Source of the DNA: Desulfuromonadaceae bacterium
GTDB lineage: Bacteria > Desulfobacterota > Desulfuromonadia > Geobacterales > Pseudopelobacteraceae
Length of the DNA: 8,702 bases
NCBI GenBank assembly: GCA_028686145.1
Contig: JAQUCQ010000127.1
Coordinates: 1-8,702, forward strand
Direction of reading: 5' to 3'
The position numbers were made by a program, and so were the translations under genes. Each line of letters begins with the position of its first letter. The stretch's first letter is position 1. Positions 1 to 6,585 of this stretch are shown here, piece after piece. A model generated the notes under the pieces. The model saw nothing but the letters and a program-made list of their open reading frames with translations. It did no database searches and had not been told where the DNA came from.

Positions 1-356
1 AGCGAGCCCATGATTGCCATAGCGCCGACACAGTATAATAAACTGGCGGCAACAAAACCTTCAGAGATATCGCCTGCACCGGTAAAACGTTCTTGCAGCC
101 ATCTGCCAAACGACTCCAGGCGTGCCTCAATCTGCAGGAGTTCACCAAGTACTCCGCCGACAATCAGGCTGCCGATCACTATCATAGGTTGCTTGCTTTT
201 CAGGGCCAACTGAAGGCCGATAAGAAGCACCGTTAATCCCAGGCCAGCCATAACAGTATGACGTATCCTGGCTGGAATAAAGCGTCCGGCATATCTCCCG
301 ATCAGGGCGCCTGTGCAGATTCCAGCAACATTTATAATAGTGCCTGTCAAGATCAT
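1..356 (-). CDS. DUF554 family membrane protein (5' part, runs off left edge)
   Basis: The first 118 residues of a protein whose C-terminal half lies outside the window. It begins MILTGTIINVAGICTGALIG and continues through glycine-rich hydrophobic segments (about 1-20, 36-52 and 57-70) to the stretch GDISEGFVAASLLYCVGAMA (about 95-114). This pattern matches the DUF554 family as I know it from Bacillus YdfK and E. coli YqgA, which are inner-membrane proteins of about 225-240 residues with no firmly established function. The ATG at 356-354 was chosen because AGAGGA lies about 9 bases upstream; a TTG seven bases further up opens a different frame and is not the gene. It follows the hemerythrin gene on the same strand after 171 bases, in which I see no clear promoter or terminator. 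Membership of the family is well supported; function is unknown. Confidence 0.88.
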   Translation of the reverse strand, partial: MILTGTIINVAGICTGALIGRYAGRFIPARIRHTVMAGLGLTVLLIGLQLALKSKQPMIVIGSLIVGGVLGELLQIEARLESFGRWLQERFTGAGDISEGFVAASLLYCVGAMAIMGS

Positions 357-527
357 CGTGCAATTTCCTCTAGTACGGTCTGCCTCTCTCAAAGCCCGAC
401 GAACTGGCCGCAATACGCAAGCACATATACGTACCTCTTTGGCGTGAATGATTGGGGGATAAATCTCCAGAATTCCAGAGGTGCCGCAAGTTGTTTTCAC
501 ATAAATTTCAAAGTGCTGCTTGTCGTG

Positions 528-947
528 TTATGCTGCCTGCCGATCTTTTGTCGTCTTACCGATATACGGCGCATACTGTTTGTCCTGTTGTAGAATATGC
601 TCATAAAGCCAATTGAGTAGAAACGCTATGACTTCTGTGCTCTGCGGGCGGGAGATGGTGTAGAAGTTGCGGTAAAATTCAGCAAGCTGACGATTGAGCA
701 AAGCATGCTGGGTACGGTGTTCATCAAGTTTCGGGTACCCACACTGCTCCATCATGAGTATTTCTTCGGCAAAATGAGTCTTGGTATAACCGGCCAGATC
801 GGAGAGGATCTTCATAAGTGCAGGTCGTTCTGTACCCGCATCCATGGCCTCTCCCAGCAGGTTAATCATTCCGACGATCTTTTGATGTTGCTGGTCAAGT
901 CGCTCATTGCCGACGCTATACCGCTCTTCCCATGCTACAACTCCCAT
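528..947 (-). CDS. Bacteriohemerythrin, single-domain O2-binding protein
   Basis: A 139-residue single-domain hemerythrin, the usual length for a stand-alone bacterial form. All seven di-iron ligands can be placed: H21 (in DQQHQK), H58 and E62 (THFAEE), H77 and H81 (DEHRTQH), and H117 and D122 (YEHILQQD). It should fold as a four-helix bundle that binds O2 reversibly at a non-heme di-iron site in the cytoplasm; in anaerobes such proteins are thought to store, deliver or scavenge O2, and NO binding is also possible. No signal peptide, receiver or methyl-accepting domain is attached. The ATG at 947 is chosen because GGAGG lies 4 bases upstream and MGVVAWEERYSVG is the typical family N-terminus; the frame stays open for 24 more codons upstream, but these look non-coding. 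A promoter candidate lies at 981-1009. Which process it serves cannot be told from its neighbours. Confidence 0.93.
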   Translation of the reverse strand: MGVVAWEERYSVGNERLDQQHQKIVGMINLLGEAMDAGTERPALMKILSDLAGYTKTHFAEEILMMEQCGYPKLDEHRTQHALLNRQLAEFYRNFYTISRPQSTEVIAFLLNWLYEHILQQDKQYAPYIGKTTKDRQAA

Positions 948-976
948 ATGGCCTCCATTGATAATTAATAAATATA

Positions 977-991
977 CATGTGTATTACATG
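977..991. repeat. Inverted repeat CATGT-N5-ACATG over the hemerythrin -10 region
   Basis: CATGT (977-981) and ACATG (987-991) form a perfect 5-base dyad with a 5-base centre. It lies on top of the proposed -10 hexamer of the hemerythrin promoter, where a repressor could compete with RNA polymerase. It does not fit the FNR consensus. A 5-base arm can arise by chance in AT-rich DNA, so the operator role is inference only. Confidence 0.3.
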
Positions 992-1009
992 ACTTACCGG
1001 AGTTGTCAA
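981..1009 (-). promoter_or_regulatory. Putative sigma70 promoter of the hemerythrin gene
   Basis: On the minus strand, a perfect TTGACA (-35, 1004-1009) is followed by a 17-base spacer and AATACA (-10, 981-986, 3 of 6 consensus positions). TGT directly before the -10 gives an extended -10 TGn motif. Transcription would start near 975 and leave an AT-rich leader of about 27 bases before the ATG at 947. The perfect -35, ideal spacer and position make it plausible; the weak -10 keeps confidence moderate. Confidence 0.4.
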
Positions 1010-1087
1010 TCCGCTTCATTCACCTGCCTTATTTTCAATTGCGATCAGCAGGTTACAGAAGCTCCATTCATGATAGTTTTTTTCTTT

Positions 1088-1136
1088 GGCCTATGTATTA
1101 GCGGGTGCAATCCGGTGTAAGTCGGTACATAGCGCC
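1088..1136. other. Potential stem-loop between the dehydrogenase and hemerythrin genes
   Basis: GGCCTATGTA (1088-1097) can pair with TACATAG-c-GCC (1126-1136), giving a 10-base-pair stem with one bulged base. The 28-base loop can form a further small CCG/CGG pair (1112-1114 with 1123-1125). On the minus strand the structure lies 27 bases after the dehydrogenase stop codon and is followed by an A-rich run, not a T-run, so it is not a classical intrinsic terminator. On the plus strand the T-run (about 1078-1087) precedes it. It could be a processed 3' structure, a fragment of a structured RNA, or chance pairing. Confidence 0.3.
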
Positions 1137-1162
1137 CACAAAGCAAACGGGGTTGAAGATGT

Positions 1163-2026
1163 TCAGCTGAGGTGCTCATTTGTTGTCTTTGTGCTGGACT
1201 CGGTATGTGACGGGCCTTCGCTACGGCGGGCGAGGCTGGCAAGCATGCGGCCAAGCCCGCTGGCGCCGCTCTGCAACCAGCCGCCGTCAACCGGAATAAT
1301 TGCGCCGTTGACGTAGCTCCCGAGCTCTGCAGCAAGAAAGAGACAGGCATTGCCGATATCCTCCGGGGAGCCGAGACGGCGTAGCGGTACTGAGTCGCGG
1401 GCCGCATCACGCATGGCGGCGTTTGGGGCGAGGCGCTGCATGCCCTCAGTACCGTTGATCGGACCGGGGACAATCGCGTTGACCCGCACCCCCTGAGCGC
1501 TCCATTCCAGAGCAAGACAGCGGGTAATCATCTCCACCCCGGCCTTGGCAGCACAGACGTGAGATTGGGCTTCCATCGGGATTGTTGCCTGCGGGGCAGA
1601 GATGTTGATTACTGAGGCGCCCGGTTTAAGTAGATAAGGGTAGACAGCCTGCATAACGTTGAAGGTACCGATCAGATCGATGTCGATGACGGCTCGGAAG
1701 GCGTTGGCCGACATCTGCGTGAGGAGAGCGGGGAAGTTGCCGGCTGCTCCGGAGACGACCACAGAGAAGGGACCATAGGCCTCATGGACAGTGGCGAGTC
1801 CGGTCGCTAGCGCTGCCGGGTCGCGAACGTCGGCACTGAAGCCCATTGCATCAGCGCCGCAGGCGCGCAGGCTGGCGACGGTATCATCCACTTTCTGTTG
1901 CGAGCGGCTGGCAACGGCAACGCGGGCAGCGTGACGAGCAAAGAGTTCGGCGATGCCACGGTTAATACCGCTTGTGCCGCCGATAACGACGATGGTTTTG
2001 TCAGAAAAATCGAGAAAGTTTTTCAT
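1163..2026 (-). CDS. Short-chain dehydrogenase/reductase, 2,4-dienoyl-CoA reductase-like
   Basis: A 287-residue SDR oxidoreductase. The Rossmann dinucleotide motif is GGTSGINRG (16-24). The R41-S42 pair after the second strand suggests NADP(H). DVRD is at 66-69, and SGAAGNF (92-98) replaces the classical NNAG. The classical catalytic Tyr is missing: in the YxxxK position the sequence is V157-CAA-K161, so only the Lys remains. DIDLIGTFN (115-123), the SHVCAAKAGV segment (155-164) and VPGPINGTEG match, from memory, peroxisomal 2,4-dienoyl-CoA reductase and its bacterial relatives, which lack this Tyr. A role in reducing unsaturated acyl-CoA or a related enoyl substrate is inferred. The ATG at 2026 has AAGGTGG 7 bases upstream and starts MKNFLDFSDKT, as expected. 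The tail after about residue 258 is extra and Ser/Thr-rich. No other fatty-acid gene is nearby, and the gene is richer in G+C than its neighbours. Confidence 0.85.
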   Translation of the reverse strand: MKNFLDFSDKTIVVIGGTSGINRGIAELFARHAARVAVASRSQQKVDDTVASLRACGADAMGFSADVRDPAALATGLATVHEAYGPFSVVVSGAAGNFPALLTQMSANAFRAVIDIDLIGTFNVMQAVYPYLLKPGASVINISAPQATIPMEAQSHVCAAKAGVEMITRCLALEWSAQGVRVNAIVPGPINGTEGMQRLAPNAAMRDAARDSVPLRRLGSPEDIGNACLFLAAELGSYVNGAIIPVDGGWLQSGASGLGRMLASLARRSEGPSHTESSTKTTNEHLS

Positions 2027-2091
2027 GTGGTGGCCACCTTGTATCGGGGAAGTTTTAACGGCAAGGGAGAACAACGGCGGTTTCAAGGCGG

Positions 2092-2127
2092 CGCTTCGTC
2101 ACGGTTACGGGTAATCATGACGAAGCG
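2092..2127. repeat. Perfect 10-base inverted repeat upstream of the dehydrogenase gene
   Basis: CGCTTCGTCA (2092-2101) and TGACGAAGCG (2118-2127) are perfect inverted arms around a 16-base centre that can itself pair (TTAC with GTAA at 2105-2108 and 2111-2114). It lies in the 136-base gap between the amino acid ABC operon and the dehydrogenase gene, 36 bases past the ATPase stop. No T-run follows on either strand, so it is not a standard intrinsic terminator. It could be an mRNA-protecting hairpin at the operon's 3' end or a regulator binding site for the dehydrogenase gene. Confidence 0.5.
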
Positions 2128-2162
2128 GAGGGAAACCTGATCGCGCAGCTCTTGGCAGTCAT

Positions 2163-2939
2163 CTACAAAAGTCGATTGAGAAAGCCCCTGATCCGCTCAT
2201 TATCATGCGCAATACTGAAAAGCTCTTCTGGTGTTCCTTGGGCCAGAAAACTACCCGACTCCATAAATATTACCCGGTCGGCGAGTTCCCGTGCGAAGCC
2301 CATGTGATGGGTAACTATAATCATGGTCATACCTTCGTCCGCAAGGGTGTGGATCGTATCAAAAACTTCACCGACCAGCTCCGGGTCGAGAGCTGAAGTC
2401 GGCTCGTCGAACAGCATCAGTTTGGGCCGCATGGCTAAAGCGCGGGCGATTGCTACGCGCTGCTTCTGTCCGCCCGAAAGGGTGGCTGGAAACACGTCTC
2501 GCTTATCGGATAAGCCAACTTTTTCGAGTATGTTAATGGCAATTGAGCGAGCTTCATTGGCAGTTTTGCGTTGTACGGTCACGGGACCTTCCATGACATT
2601 ACCCAGTACAGTCATATGGGGAAAAAGATGGAAATGCTGGAATACCATGCCGATCTCCGCCCGCAGGGCGCTGATTGCCTGTGGTCGGTCTGGATGGCGT
2701 TTACCGTTGCGCAGAATATAGCCAACCTCACGACCTTCAAAATTGATGGTTCCCTCTTCAATTTCTTCCAGCATGTTGATCGAACGGAGCAGGGTGGATT
2801 TGCCTGATCCGGAGGGGCCGATAATAACCAGCTTTTCACCGGAAGCAACGGTGAGATTGACTCCATTTACCGCCGTTAGATCTTTGAAGCGCTTGGTGAT
2901 GTTTTTCAGCTCCAGAAGTGGTTGGTTAGCGATGCTCAT
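2163..2939 (-). CDS. Polar amino acid ABC importer, ATP-binding protein (HisP/GlnQ type)
   Basis: A 258-residue cytoplasmic ATPase that would power the importer encoded with it. All nucleotide-binding motifs are intact: Walker A GPSGSGKST (41-49), Q-loop Q101, signature LSGGQ (154-158), Walker B LMLFDEP (174-180), D-loop SALD (182-185) and switch His H211. FQHFHLFPHMTVLGNV after the Q-loop and the short insertion around 72-90 are typical of the amino acid (PAAT) branch, nearest to HisP/GlnQ. The ATG at 2939 lies inside the permease gene (14-base overlap) with GGGGA a few bases upstream, indicating translational coupling. It is the last gene of the operon. The transported amino acid cannot be deduced from the ATPase. 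Confidence 0.96.
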   Translation of the reverse strand: MSIANQPLLELKNITKRFKDLTAVNGVNLTVASGEKLVIIGPSGSGKSTLLRSINMLEEIEEGTINFEGREVGYILRNGKRHPDRPQAISALRAEIGMVFQHFHLFPHMTVLGNVMEGPVTVQRKTANEARSIAINILEKVGLSDKRDVFPATLSGGQKQRVAIARALAMRPKLMLFDEPTSALDPELVGEVFDTIHTLADEGMTMIIVTHHMGFARELADRVIFMESGSFLAQGTPEELFSIAHDNERIRGFLNRLL

Positions 2940-3936
2940 AAATCCCCGCCCGGTATTCTATCTTTTCAAAGATGAACGTAAAAATGGTCGTCAGCAGCAG
3001 ATAAATCACCGCTGCCAGTGCCAACGCCGTAATGTTGAAATAGGTGTTAAAGAGTTGATCGGCTGCACGCATCAGTTCAACCATGGCAATAGTAGAAACA
3101 AGAGCGGTATCCTTGATCAGTGCGATAAACTCATTTCCAATCGGCGGCATCAGGCGTTTATACGTTTGGGGAATAATTATTCGCCTCATGGCCTGGCCAT
3201 AGCTCATGCCGATGGCCTTGGCCGCCTCCATCTGGCCGTGATCAATACTCTGAATTGCACCGCGTATAATTTCACCAAGATAGGCCGAGTAGTTCAGGCC
3301 GAGGCCGAGCACTGCTGCAGACAACGGCGACATGGTGATGCCGAGTGAGGGAAGACCGTAATAGATGAAAAACAGTTGCAGAAGCAGCGGGGTACCGCGG
3401 AAGAACCAGATGATGAGCCAGCACAACCCCGAAATTGGCCGTAAGGTACTGATGCGTCCCAGTGCGACAAGCAGACCGCCGAGAGGTGAAACCAACATGG
3501 TGCAGAGTACCAGCAGCAGCGTCGTGAGGGCACCTTTTGCCAATGACGGCAGGAAACGGATTGTATCGGACAGAACTGTGTGCCAGGCTGGTTTGGCCTG
3601 CTCTCTCAAGGCAGCCACAAAGTTGCGGGCCTCGCTATTGTCAGGGAAAAGAGCCAGAACTTCCTGACAATCAGCAATCGCCTTGTCCGGAGCTTTTTGC
3701 GAGGCATGGATACGGGCAGCCTGCATACGACTTGAGACAAAAGCGCCGGCATCTTCACCGGGCGCAGGCGTCGGAACCTGTTTGAGCAGATTCAGGGCAC
3801 CGTCCAGGTCTCCCTGGGCCATCAAATCACTGGACTGCCTGAAAAGATGGTCGTAATCTACGGCTCCCAGGCAGTTCCCAGCCATCGTCCACAAAAAAAG
3901 CAGGGCCAGTAAGACCCTGCCGATATTATTTCTCAT
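2926..3936 (-). CDS. Amino acid ABC importer permease with N-terminal periplasmic TPR-like domain
   Basis: A 336-residue protein in two parts. Residues 1-24 resemble a Sec signal sequence or signal anchor (hydrophobic 8-20, possible cleavage after CLG). Residues about 28-113 are helical and TPR-like: two helical-hairpin segments at 28-55 and 68-104, the second with the TPR-style DKAIADCQEVLALFPDN. Residues about 116-336 form a normal-sized HisM/GlnP-type permease, with FRGTP (179-183) and the EAA loop that docks on the ATPase (EAAKAIG...IIIPQ, 237-257). Family members have a periplasmic N-terminus, so the TPR part would face the periplasm. As the only permease gene it presumably forms a homodimer. 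The ATG at 3936 is preferred to a GTG at 3948 because AAGG lies 5 bases before the ATG, while the GTG has no Shine-Dalgarno and starts 3 bases after the binding-protein stop. The TPR fusion is unusual; what it binds is unknown. Confidence 0.93.
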   Translation of the reverse strand: MRNNIGRVLLALLFLWTMAGNCLGAVDYDHLFRQSSDLMAQGDLDGALNLLKQVPTPAPGEDAGAFVSSRMQAARIHASQKAPDKAIADCQEVLALFPDNSEARNFVAALREQAKPAWHTVLSDTIRFLPSLAKGALTTLLLVLCTMLVSPLGGLLVALGRISTLRPISGLCWLIIWFFRGTPLLLQLFFIYYGLPSLGITMSPLSAAVLGLGLNYSAYLGEIIRGAIQSIDHGQMEAAKAIGMSYGQAMRRIIIPQTYKRLMPPIGNEFIALIKDTALVSTIAMVELMRAADQLFNTYFNITALALAAVIYLLLTTIFTFIFEKIEYRAGIYEHR

Positions 3937-3951
3937 TGAAACCTTCACAGA

Positions 3952-4743
3952 CTAAAATTTCTTGGGGTTGGTCAGGTCTTCTGCAAACCATTTACGTGAT
4001 ATTTTGGCCATGGCGCCATCTTTTACCATTTTATCAAGAGTTTTCTGGACTTTGTTACGCAGGGCATTGTCACCCTTGCGGAATGCAATACCAAATGGCT
4101 CTTTGCTGATCATACCGGGAAGAATCCTGAATTTACCCGGACGTTTGGCAATCATGTCACGGCCGGTGACATTGTCCACGACCACCACATCAATACGGCC
4201 GGCTTCAAGATCAAGCAGAGCTTTCGGATAGTCCTCATATTCCTTCAGTTCGGTTGGTGCGTTGGCCAGTTTCTTGACCGCTTCTATCCCTGATGAACCT
4301 TTCTGGGTGCCGGCCTTAAAATTTTTCAGATCCTTGAGGGCTTTAAAGCGTTTGTCCATAAAATTGACGATAGCGATCTGGCCGTCCATGATATAGGGTT
4401 TGCTGAAAGCTACCTGTTTGGCACGTTCCGCGGTGATCGTCATGCCGTTCCAGATGCAGTCGAATTTTTTGGCATCTAGAGAGTGGATTACGCCGTCCCA
4501 GGCGGTTGGCTGCCACTCAATTTTGATTCCAAGGCGCTTTCCTACCTCCTCAGCGGCATCAATGTCAAAGCCGACCAGTTTGCCGTCGGCTTGACGGTAG
4601 CCCATTGGGGGAAAGGAGTCATCCAGACCAATGACAAGTTTACCATCTTTTTTAACCATGTTCCAGGAACCGTCGCCAGCAAAGGCAGTTACGGCAATCA
4701 GTGACAGTACGAGGAACGACAATAGTATCGATAGCTTTTTCAC
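3952..4743 (-). CDS. Polar amino acid ABC importer, periplasmic binding protein (SBP family 3)
   Basis: A 263-residue precursor of a family 3 solute-binding protein, which captures an amino acid in the periplasm and delivers it to the permease encoded 15 bases downstream. The signal peptide starts KKLSILLSF and ends at AFA, with likely cleavage before GDGSW; there is no lipobox. Family features include VGFDIDAAEEVGKRLG (57-72), NGMTITAER with the Arg (R107) that usually holds the ligand carboxylate, GTQKGSSG (145-152) and the late Asp D190 (VVVD) that usually holds the amino group. The GTG at 4743 is preferred because AGGAG lies 9 bases upstream. An ATG at 4752 directly abuts that AGGAG (no spacing) but would give an equally plausible signal peptide, so the start is uncertain by three codons. 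It is first in its operon behind a good promoter. Ligand specificity is not readable by eye. Confidence 0.93.
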   Translation of the reverse strand: MKKLSILLSFLVLSLIAVTAFAGDGSWNMVKKDGKLVIGLDDSFPPMGYRQADGKLVGFDIDAAEEVGKRLGIKIEWQPTAWDGVIHSLDAKKFDCIWNGMTITAERAKQVAFSKPYIMDGQIAIVNFMDKRFKALKDLKNFKAGTQKGSSGIEAVKKLANAPTELKEYEDYPKALLDLEAGRIDVVVVDNVTGRDMIAKRPGKFRILPGMISKEPFGIAFRKGDNALRNKVQKTLDKMVKDGAMAKISRKWFAEDLTNPKKF

Positions 4744-4758
4744 GATTTTCATCTCCTG

Positions 4759-4770
4759 AAATAATTATTT
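4759..4770. repeat. 12-base perfect palindrome AAATAATTATTT in the operon leader
   Basis: A perfect 12-base AT palindrome lying between the proposed transcription start of the amino acid ABC operon and the Shine-Dalgarno of its first gene, one base from CAGGAG. It could be an operator, or could affect ribosome access, but all-AT palindromes of this size also occur by chance. Confidence 0.35.
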
Positions 4771-4784
4771 GACAAACCGCCGGG

Positions 4785-4813
4785 ATTATTCCAGAAAAGG
4801 TTAAACCCGTCAA
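4785..4813 (-). promoter_or_regulatory. Strong sigma70-type promoter of the amino acid ABC operon
   Basis: On the minus strand, TTGACG (-35, 4808-4813, 5 of 6) and AATAAT (-10, 4785-4790, 5 of 6) are separated by 17 bases. TGG before the -10 gives an extended -10. Transcription would start near 4778, leaving a leader of about 35 bases. It lies 39 bases past the stop of the upstream ATPase gene, so this importer can be expressed independently of the upstream operon. Confidence 0.6.
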
Positions 4814-4851
4814 GGCATAGAATTCCACTCTGGTCCTGATGTGAAAACGAA

Positions 4852-5646
4852 CTACTCGGCGAGCAGCGCCCGATCGTTCTCAAAGCCATGATGGCGAAGT
4901 TCATGGAACTTTTCGATCAGTTTCTCAACGGTCAGTTCTTTCTTCTCATCACCCGATACATCAAAAATGATCTCACCCTGGTCCATCATCAGCAGGCGGT
5001 TGCCATACTCGATGGCATGGTTCATGTTGTGGGTGATCATCATGGAAGTCAGTTTGTATTCCTTGATAAATTTGTCCGTCAATTCCAGCACAATCTCGGC
5101 ATTTTTTGGGTCAAGCGCAGCGGTATGCTCATCAAGCATGATCAGGGCGGGTTTGGATAAAACCATCATCAGCAGGGTCAGGGCCTGACGCTGCCCCCCC
5201 GAAAACATGACCAGGTTTTCCTTCATGCGATGCTCCAGTCCCATCTTCAGCTGAAGCAGTTCAGTACGGAAGTACTCTTTCATCTTGCTGGTAAGGCTTC
5301 GCTTAAGCCACTTGAAGCCTTTACGATAGGTAATCATCATGTTGTCTTCAAGACTCATGTTCGAAGCGGTCCCAAGCAGCGGGTTCTGAAAAATCCGGCG
5401 GATATAGCGGGCCCGTTTGTATTCCGGTTCGCGGGTTATGTTGCGGCCGTTAGCGTGGATTGTGCCGATTGTCGGGGGTATTGTACCGGCAATCAGGTTG
5501 AAGAGGGTCGATTTACCGGCTCCGTTACTGCCGATAATGGTAATGAAGTCGCCTTCCCTGACATTCAGGTTGATGTCGCGTAACGCCTGATTTTCATTCA
5601 CTGTACCTTGATTGAAGGTAACGGAAACATTTTTTATCACTATCAT
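4852..5646 (-). CDS. ABC importer ATP-binding protein, TrpZ-like (partner of PF04392 binding protein)
   Basis: A 264-residue cytoplasmic ATPase for the second importer. Motifs are Walker A GSNGAGKST (39-47), Q-loop Q87, signature FSGGQ (148-152), Walker B ALIMLDE (167-173) and switch His H206. Walker B is followed by DEHTAALDP instead of the common DEPT; from memory this is characteristic of the ATPases paired with PF04392 binding proteins and does not indicate a defect. The catalytic Glu (E173) is present. The start codon overlaps the permease stop as ATGA (5643-5646), so the two are translationally coupled. It is the last gene of its operon. By family analogy with streptococcal TrpXYZ an aromatic amino acid or similar small ligand is possible, but substrate in this clade is largely unknown. 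Confidence 0.94.
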   Translation of the reverse strand: MIVIKNVSVTFNQGTVNENQALRDINLNVREGDFITIIGSNGAGKSTLFNLIAGTIPPTIGTIHANGRNITREPEYKRARYIRRIFQNPLLGTASNMSLEDNMMITYRKGFKWLKRSLTSKMKEYFRTELLQLKMGLEHRMKENLVMFSGGQRQALTLLMMVLSKPALIMLDEHTAALDPKNAEIVLELTDKFIKEYKLTSMMITHNMNHAIEYGNRLLMMDQGEIIFDVSGDEKKELTVEKLIEKFHELRHHGFENDRALLAE

Positions 5647-6551
5647 TTTACCACCCGTACCCTGAAAGCCGCCATTTTGAGTTTCCTGGACTGGGTCAGA
5701 ATCAGCAGAATTATAATCAGAAGCCCTTTGATCAGATTCAGGTCACTGGGAGTCATCTTGATAATATAGCCGTAGTAACGTCCCAGATACATGACTGCAT
5801 GGAACAGAACAGAACCTGCCAGTGCGCAGAACGTCAGTACGCCGATACGGTTGCTTTTCATGATAAGAAACTCGCCGATCATGACCGAAGCCAGGCCGGA
5901 GATAATAATCCCCTGGCCGAGTCCCACATCGGCAAACCCGAGATATTGTGCTGCAAAGGCTCCTGATACGGCCACCAGCCCGTTCGATAACCCGAGGCCG
6001 ATAGTTTTCAAGGTTTTCGGGTTTATGCCCTGAGAGATAATCATCTGCTCATTATTGCCCATTGCTCCTATGGTCATGCCGAGATCGGTACGGAAAAAAA
6101 GATCGATCAGCAACTTGATCGTGATAGCAACAACGATAAAAAAGAGCAGCAGAATGTATTCATCCGGGATTATGCCTGACAGACGGTTGGAAACATCCGT
6201 CAGGAGAGTGTCCTGATCAAGAACCGGGACATTGGCGCGATTACCGAGGATACGAATATTAATCGAGTACAGCATGGTCATGGTTAGAATGCCGGCAAGC
6301 AGATTCGGAACTTTGAGATGGTTGTGAATCAGCGCTGTGACAACTCCGGCAAGTACACCGCCGATGAAGGCGATTAACAGTGCCAGCCAGCCGTTCATAC
6401 CAAGCAGAAGCCCCTGAACCATCAGTGCGGCTCCCAGCGGAAATGAGCCATCAACCGTCAAGTCGGGGAAGTCGAGAACCCTGAAAGTGATGAACACTCC
6501 CAGAACCATTATTCCATAGATCAGACCTTCAACCAGAATACCTTCAATCAT
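5643..6551 (-). CDS. ABC importer permease, BPD_transp_2 (LivH/RbsC-like), TrpY-like
   Basis: A 302-residue inner-membrane protein with about eight hydrophobic segments, of the branched-chain/sugar permease superfamily. The N-terminal LDFPDLTVDGSFPLGA (26-41) is the hallmark, as I know it, of the branch that works with PF04392 binding proteins. RTDLGMTIGAMGNNEQM (155-171) is the cytoplasmic loop expected to couple to the ATPase. The last ten residues (KLKMAAFRVRVVK region) are basic and cytoplasmic. As the only permease gene in the operon it should form a homodimer. The ATG at 6551 has only a weak ribosome site (AACGG about 7 bases upstream), but the N-terminal sequence fits the family start. 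It lies 71 bases after the binding-protein gene, behind a hairpin at 6586-6614, and overlaps the ATPase gene by four bases. Confidence 0.94.
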   Translation of the reverse strand: MIEGILVEGLIYGIMVLGVFITFRVLDFPDLTVDGSFPLGAALMVQGLLLGMNGWLALLIAFIGGVLAGVVTALIHNHLKVPNLLAGILTMTMLYSINIRILGNRANVPVLDQDTLLTDVSNRLSGIIPDEYILLLFFIVVAITIKLLIDLFFRTDLGMTIGAMGNNEQMIISQGINPKTLKTIGLGLSNGLVAVSGAFAAQYLGFADVGLGQGIIISGLASVMIGEFLIMKSNRIGVLTFCALAGSVLFHAVMYLGRYYGYIIKMTPSDLNLIKGLLIIILLILTQSRKLKMAAFRVRVVK

Positions 6552-6585
6552 AGCAAAACCGTTTCAACCTTCCACATGGATAAAT

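Noticed and set aside
465..480. Short repeat around GAATTC (CCAG-AATT-CCAG) between the hemerythrin and DUF554 genes
   Set aside because: It is a short direct repeat with only a six-base palindrome at its centre, gives no stable hairpin and has no T-tract.
1088..1136. Possible cobalamin riboswitch or group II intron fragment, suggested by GGTGCAATCCGGTG-like text
   Set aside because: No B12 box or other conserved core could be found, no reverse transcriptase is nearby, and a few shared words are not enough.
1045..1515. A 156-codon minus-strand open frame ending upstream of the hemerythrin promoter
   Set aside because: It overlaps the dehydrogenase gene in another frame, is rich in Arg, Pro, Ser and Cys like a shadow of GC-rich DNA, and has no recognisable motif.
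2743..3348. A 201-codon plus-strand open frame
   Set aside because: It lies antisense across the ATPase and permease genes, which both carry complete family motifs; the frame itself resembles nothing.
3937..3948. GTG at 3948 as the permease start
   Set aside because: It has no Shine-Dalgarno, while the ATG at 3936 has AAGG at good spacing and still keeps the whole signal sequence.
5113..5148. ATPase with DEH instead of DEP after Walker B, considered as a possible catalytic defect
   Set aside because: The catalytic Glu is present, and this variant is normal for ATPases of this transporter type.
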